Assembly (NCBI GenBank): GCA_020025115.1 | Contig: JAHHSP010000015.1 | Location: 1-18,933 of the forward strand | Origin: Collinsella sp. | GTDB taxonomy: Bacteria > Actinomycetota > Coriobacteriia > Coriobacteriales > Coriobacteriaceae | DNA length: 18,933 bases | Reading direction: 5' to 3' | In this document: positions 16,166-18,933 of the stretch, piece after piece | How the letters are laid out: each line of letters opens with the position of its first letter | Position numbering within the stretch: the first letter of the stretch is position 1 | Program-made: the position numbers and the translations under genes | The notes under the pieces: generated by a model | Seen by the model: the letters and a program-made list of their open reading frames with translations, nothing else | Told to the model about the DNA's origin: nothing | Database searches by the model: none

Positions 16166-16736
16166 TTGCGATTGGGAAACGCTCGCAAAGATCAATCCCG
16201 ACATAGTTGGGTGGATCTGCGTTTCCGGGACGAGCATCGATCTTCCCGTTGTGCAACCGCCAAAAAACAAACCACGAGATTGGTACTTACACCATGATAT
16301 CTGGAGGAGGTATAACGAGGAGGGCTGTCCTTACCTCGACGTGAGATGCCAAGAACCGGGGGAGCACTTGCTCGTGTTCGGCCACAGGCTGGGCCATTCG
16401 ACCCACATGTTCACCGAAATCGCAGGCGCTCACGAACAACCGGTTTTCGATGCGATTGGAACCGCGAGCTGGCACAGCCGCTGGGGTGACGACTCATTCG
16501 AGCCGGTATCCTCTCTCATTGTCAATAAGGACGACGCACTCATACAGCGCTTTACATTTGATTCATCCTCTGACCTGAAAAACTGGTTGTCCGCATTACT
16601 CGAACGCTCCTCCGCGCAAGCGGAGGCGGCAAAGGAGATTGCGCTGCAATCGCGTCGGGCACTCACGCTCGTCACATGCTCAGAGGAGCAGCGGGGTGGG
16701 AGACAAAGAACACTCCTCGTGTTCGCCGCGCGATAA
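15981..16736 (+). CDS. Class B sortase
   Basis: Membrane-anchored transpeptidase that cleaves sorting signals and joins proteins to the cell wall or to other pilins. The 251 residues have a short basic N-terminus and one membrane segment (about 14-32). The catalytic domain follows, with DIVGWICVSGTSIDLPVVQ, typical of class B enzymes, and catalytic His135 (FGH), Cys233 (VTCS) and Arg243 (RTLLVF). An NxxYLxHD-like stretch (RDWYLHHDI) also fits class B. The start at ATG 15981 lies inside the adhesin tail with only a weak AGG upstream, so translation is probably coupled. The frame is open upstream to a GTG at 15825, but those residues are unlike the family. Its likely substrate is the neighbouring LDQTG protein. 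The substrate gene is broken, but this sortase appears intact. Confidence 0.88.
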   Translation: MYGSGGAGVAFRRRAVLACVLSALAGAGLSAIQSLPLDKGRLQGLRERMRIRSSAGNGDSDDCDWETLAKINPDIVGWICVSGTSIDLPVVQPPKNKPRDWYLHHDIWRRYNEEGCPYLDVRCQEPGEHLLVFGHRLGHSTHMFTEIAGAHEQPVFDAIGTASWHSRWGDDSFEPVSSLIVNKDDALIQRFTFDSSSDLKNWLSALLERSSAQAEAAKEIALQSRRALTLVTCSEEQRGGRQRTLLVFAAR

Positions 16737-16760
16737 GAGATGGGAGACGCTCCTGACACA

Positions 16761-16794
16761 ACGAGCCCCGGAGCTTTACCCCGGGGCTCGTTTT
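16761..16794 (+). terminator. Terminator of the adhesin-sortase unit
   Basis: An 11-bp stem ACGAGCCCCGG (16761-16771) with CCGGGGCTCGT (16781-16791) around a 9-base loop is followed by TTTT on the plus strand. It begins 24 bases after the sortase stop and separates it from convergent genes. Confidence 0.88.
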
Positions 16795-16831
16795 CCGATG
16801 ATCAAGCGACAGCGCTTCGATGTAGATTGAT

Positions 16832-17014
16832 CTAGAACTCGATCTCGCCCAATTCATCGGCCTCTTGCTGTTCGGCGGCGACACGCTCAGCGCGAACGCT
16901 CTCGGGTGTCGACCATATACTGCCCAAGAAGGACGCAAGCCCCAAACCAAGCAGGACGGCCACGGTGGCGCCGATGAGATACTGGACCCAATGCTCCTTG
17001 ATGAACTGAATCAC
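16832..17014 (-). CDS. Small single-span membrane protein (hypothetical)
   Basis: Sixty residues with an amphipathic start (IQFIKEHWVQYL), one membrane helix (about residues 12-32, LIGATVAVLLGLGLASFLGSIW) and a charged tail rich in Glu. The GTG start at 17014 has GAGGGGG four bases upstream, a strong ribosome binding site that supports a real gene. It follows the M28-like peptidase gene by 23 bases on the same strand and is probably co-transcribed. I do not recognise the family. It could be a membrane partner of the peptidase-like protein. Confidence 0.7.
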   Translation of the reverse strand: MIQFIKEHWVQYLIGATVAVLLGLGLASFLGSIWSTPESVRAERVAAEQQEADELGEIEF

Positions 17015-17037
17015 GTGTCCCCCTCAGTCATCAACCG

Positions 17038-18933
17038 TTACGAACGACGGATGACCTCGGTCACCACGTCAGAGACAACGGCGACATTCTCGAGGTCGAC
17101 ATTATAAGGCTGGTCCTCCTCGGTGCGGGCGAGCGCGAAGCCAGTGCCCTCCACACCGCCGATGGTCAGCGAGCGAAGACTCATATTCATCGCGACCTGA
17201 GCATCGGTGGTGACATACGGCATATCCACCGTGGGCCACTCATGATGGAAATCGGAGCTGACGCGCTGGACGAGCTTGCCGATACGCTTGTCCCCCTTGA
17301 GAACGCGCTCCTCTCCCTCGGTGGAAAGTGTCGCGACCTGACCGGCGCCGACGCTCTCGAGGTTGATGAGGAACACGCCTCGGAGCTTGTCGCGATGGGC
17401 GTCGAGGAAAGCCTGCATACCGGCATTGCCGTTTTCGGAGGCACCGGTCGCGACAAACCAGATGTCGTGGCCGAGGAGCTCATCGTCGCCCATGTCGGCG
17501 ATAGCCTCGCGCAACTCATCCTCAGATGCGTCGCCGAACGGGGCGGCGCCGCCCTTCCATCCATCGTCATCGAAGTTATCCCAGGAACCGATGTCACGCC
17601 CGCTTTGCCCGGCGTCGAAGGAATCATCCACGCCAAGCCAGTCGCTCATGCTGTCCTTGTCCTTCTTTTTCCGGCCAAAAAACCGCGACAGACCCTGACG
17701 CGGGCTCGCCGGCTCGGGAGCGGGCGCGCTGATGGTCTCAAACGCACCTTCGGAGGCATAGTCCTGCCCAAGCGGAGCGGAAGAGCTGATGACCGTAAAA
17801 GCGCTGCGGGCCTCGGCGGCCTGCCCGTCAAGGACGGGAGCCGCCGAAGGGGTCTCCGTGGCGAGCGTGGGTGAGGGGGCGGCGAACGGATCGACCGGGG
17901 TGGCCGACGGATCGGGAAGGTCGAACAAAGATGCACGGTTGGCGGTCTCGGGCGTGCGAGGCTTGGGCGCCGATGCGGTGCTGGGAACGTTGATCGCACG
18001 CTGAGGACGGGCGGGAACAGCACGGTTGACCTCGGCCATCAAAGAATCAACCGTCTCGACCGGCTGTGCGGGCATGGCCACAGTGCCGGCTAGGTCGGCA
18101 GGGTTCTCCTCAGTGGGCATGGCGAACATCTGCGTCGAGTCGTCGGCGGGAGCCTCCTCGACCGATTTACCCGGGAAGGAGGTGGCAGAGGCTTCCTCGA
18201 TCAGGGGAGAGTCGCCATCGGCAGCGGGTGCGACATCGAAACCAGCCACATCTCGCTCCCCACCGTCGGAGTCGGAGGAGTCGTCCTGGAGATCACCGGC
18301 ATCCGTCTCGAGCCGTCCAATCCCGCTCTCGGGCTCGGACTCAGTCTCGAGATCATCTGCAGCGGGCTCTTCCTCGATAACCTCGTATTCGGCCTCGAGG
18401 ATATAGTCGTCTTCCTCAATGGGCGCAAACGCCTCGACAAAAGCGGCGGCGTCCTCGATCTCGTCGACGGGTTCCAGCACGTCCCCCTCGCCGAAAGCCT
18501 CAGCGGCATCCCCGATGCGATCTTCCGCAGGTTCCTCGACTGCAACGGGCTCGGCCCCGTCGACCCCGACGGGCTCTACCTCTTCGACCCCGACGGGCTC
18601 GTTCTCGGAAAACTCAGGGGCCGGGACCACGACGGAGTCAACCGGGGCGTCGCCCTCATATACGAAAGAGCAAGACTCGGGCATCATCCCCAACGTGCGA
18701 ATGACATCGGCGCCGAAACGGATGTTGCCTTCGGAGTTCACGTGGAACGGGGGCTCCTCGACGGCTCCATCCAGGTCAAGCTCGGCCTGGACCTCCTCAT
18801 CCTCAGGTTGCTCGTTCGACACGGGCTGCTTCTCGATGAGCTCCCCGGCAGAAGCCTCCTCGGCGGGATCGGCGTTCACGACGAGGGTATGATCGGGCTC
18901 GAGGATCTCGAAAACCGCCGTACCCTGCTCGAT
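17038..18933 (-). CDS. M28-like peptidase, C-terminal part, with long acidic low-complexity region (partial)
   Basis: The frame is open to the window edge (the last 18 codons in view precede a GTG at 18879), so the true start lies outside. The last 150 residues or so match the end of the M28 zinc aminopeptidase fold: HDIWFVATGASENGNAGMQAFLDAHR, with the Glu-containing stretch, then VFLINLESVGAG, TDAQVAMNMSLRSLTIGG and the closing helix of VVTEVIRRS. The first metal ligands would lie upstream of the window. The intervening 400 or so residues are Glu/Asp/Ala/Pro/Val-rich, with short repeats of EPVGVEEV (18535-18610) and a basic patch (FFGRKKKDKD) just before the peptidase part. The usual terminal His ligand is not evident in this segment, so activity is uncertain. 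Confidence 0.75.
   Translation of the reverse strand: MEQGTAVFEILEPDHTLVVNADPAEEASAGELIEKQPVSNEQPEDEEVQAELDLDGAVEEPPFHVNSEGNIRFGADVIRTLGMMPESCSFVYEGDAPVDSVVVPAPEFSENEPVGVEEVEPVGVDGAEPVAVEEPAEDRIGDAAEAFGEGDVLEPVDEIEDAAAFVEAFAPIEEDDYILEAEYEVIEEEPAADDLETESEPESGIGRLETDAGDLQDDSSDSDGGERDVAGFDVAPAADGDSPLIEEASATSFPGKSVEEAPADDSTQMFAMPTEENPADLAGTVAMPAQPVETVDSLMAEVNRAVPARPQRAINVPSTASAPKPRTPETANRASLFDLPDPSATPVDPFAAPSPTLATETPSAAPVLDGQAAEARSAFTVISSSAPLGQDYASEGAFETISAPAPEPASPRQGLSRFFGRKKKDKDSMSDWLGVDDSFDAGQSGRDIGSWDNFDDDGWKGGAAPFGDASEDELREAIADMGDDELLGHDIWFVATGASENGNAGMQAFLDAHRDKLRGVFLINLESVGAGQVATLSTEGEERVLKGDKRIGKLVQRVSSDFHHEWPTVDMPYVTTDAQVAMNMSLRSLTIGGVEGTGFALARTEEDQPYNVDLENVAVVSDVVTEVIRRS
18560..18600 (-). 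repeat. 24-bp tandem repeat inside the M28-like gene
   Basis: A 17-base sequence (18560-18576) recurs exactly at 18584-18600, with a degenerate third copy to the left. The 24-base period equals eight codons and encodes EPVGVEEV, EPVGVDGA and EPVAVEEP. Such repeats can expand or contract without breaking the frame. Confidence 0.75.

Overview
The window reads as chromosomal DNA of a high-G+C Gram-positive bacterium of the class Coriobacteriia, most like Collinsella. This is inferred from three things. The rpsF-ssb-rpsR-rplI-dnaB order is followed directly by purA and purD. Strong AGGAGG-type ribosome binding sites occur throughout. The SpaA-type adhesin, class B sortase and M28-like peptidase resemble coriobacterial proteins. 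No database search was possible, so the genus is tentative.

Left part (1-6800, all on the minus strand): transcription runs from rpsF (S6) through ssb, rpsR (S18) and rplI (L9) to a strong intrinsic terminator at about 4702-4733. A 570-base gap with a tight cluster of DnaA-box-like 9-mers precedes dnaB. dnaB is followed by purA (own TATAAT box and structured leader) and purD. This block couples translation, replication and purine synthesis.

Middle part (6800-11200): a polytopic membrane protein with a long Pro/Ala/Val-rich tail (DUF4013-like, minus), two serine tRNAs (CGA and GGA, minus), a TRIC/UPF0126-family membrane protein (plus), purB (minus) and a glycine tRNA (CCC, minus). The only promoter I can see for purB lies upstream of the tRNA. 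A terminator hairpin ends about 20 bases before the purB start codon and shares an arm with a second hairpin that would bury the purB ribosome binding site.

Right part (11460-16800, plus): a surface-display module. A large secreted multi-domain SpaA/Cna-B adhesin is broken by a -1 frameshift at about 14796-14800. It ends in a non-canonical LDQTG sorting signal and overlaps a class B sortase. A strong terminator closes the unit.

Far right (16830-18933, minus): a 60-residue single-span membrane protein, and the C-terminal part of an M28-like peptidase whose recognisable domain is preceded by about 400 residues of acidic low-complexity sequence. Its N-terminus is outside the window.

I found no CRISPR array, prophage, transposase or insertion sequence. 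The least explained features are the purB leader with alternative hairpins, the DnaA-box cluster, the candidate S6:S18 leader, and the broken adhesin with its unusual anchor.
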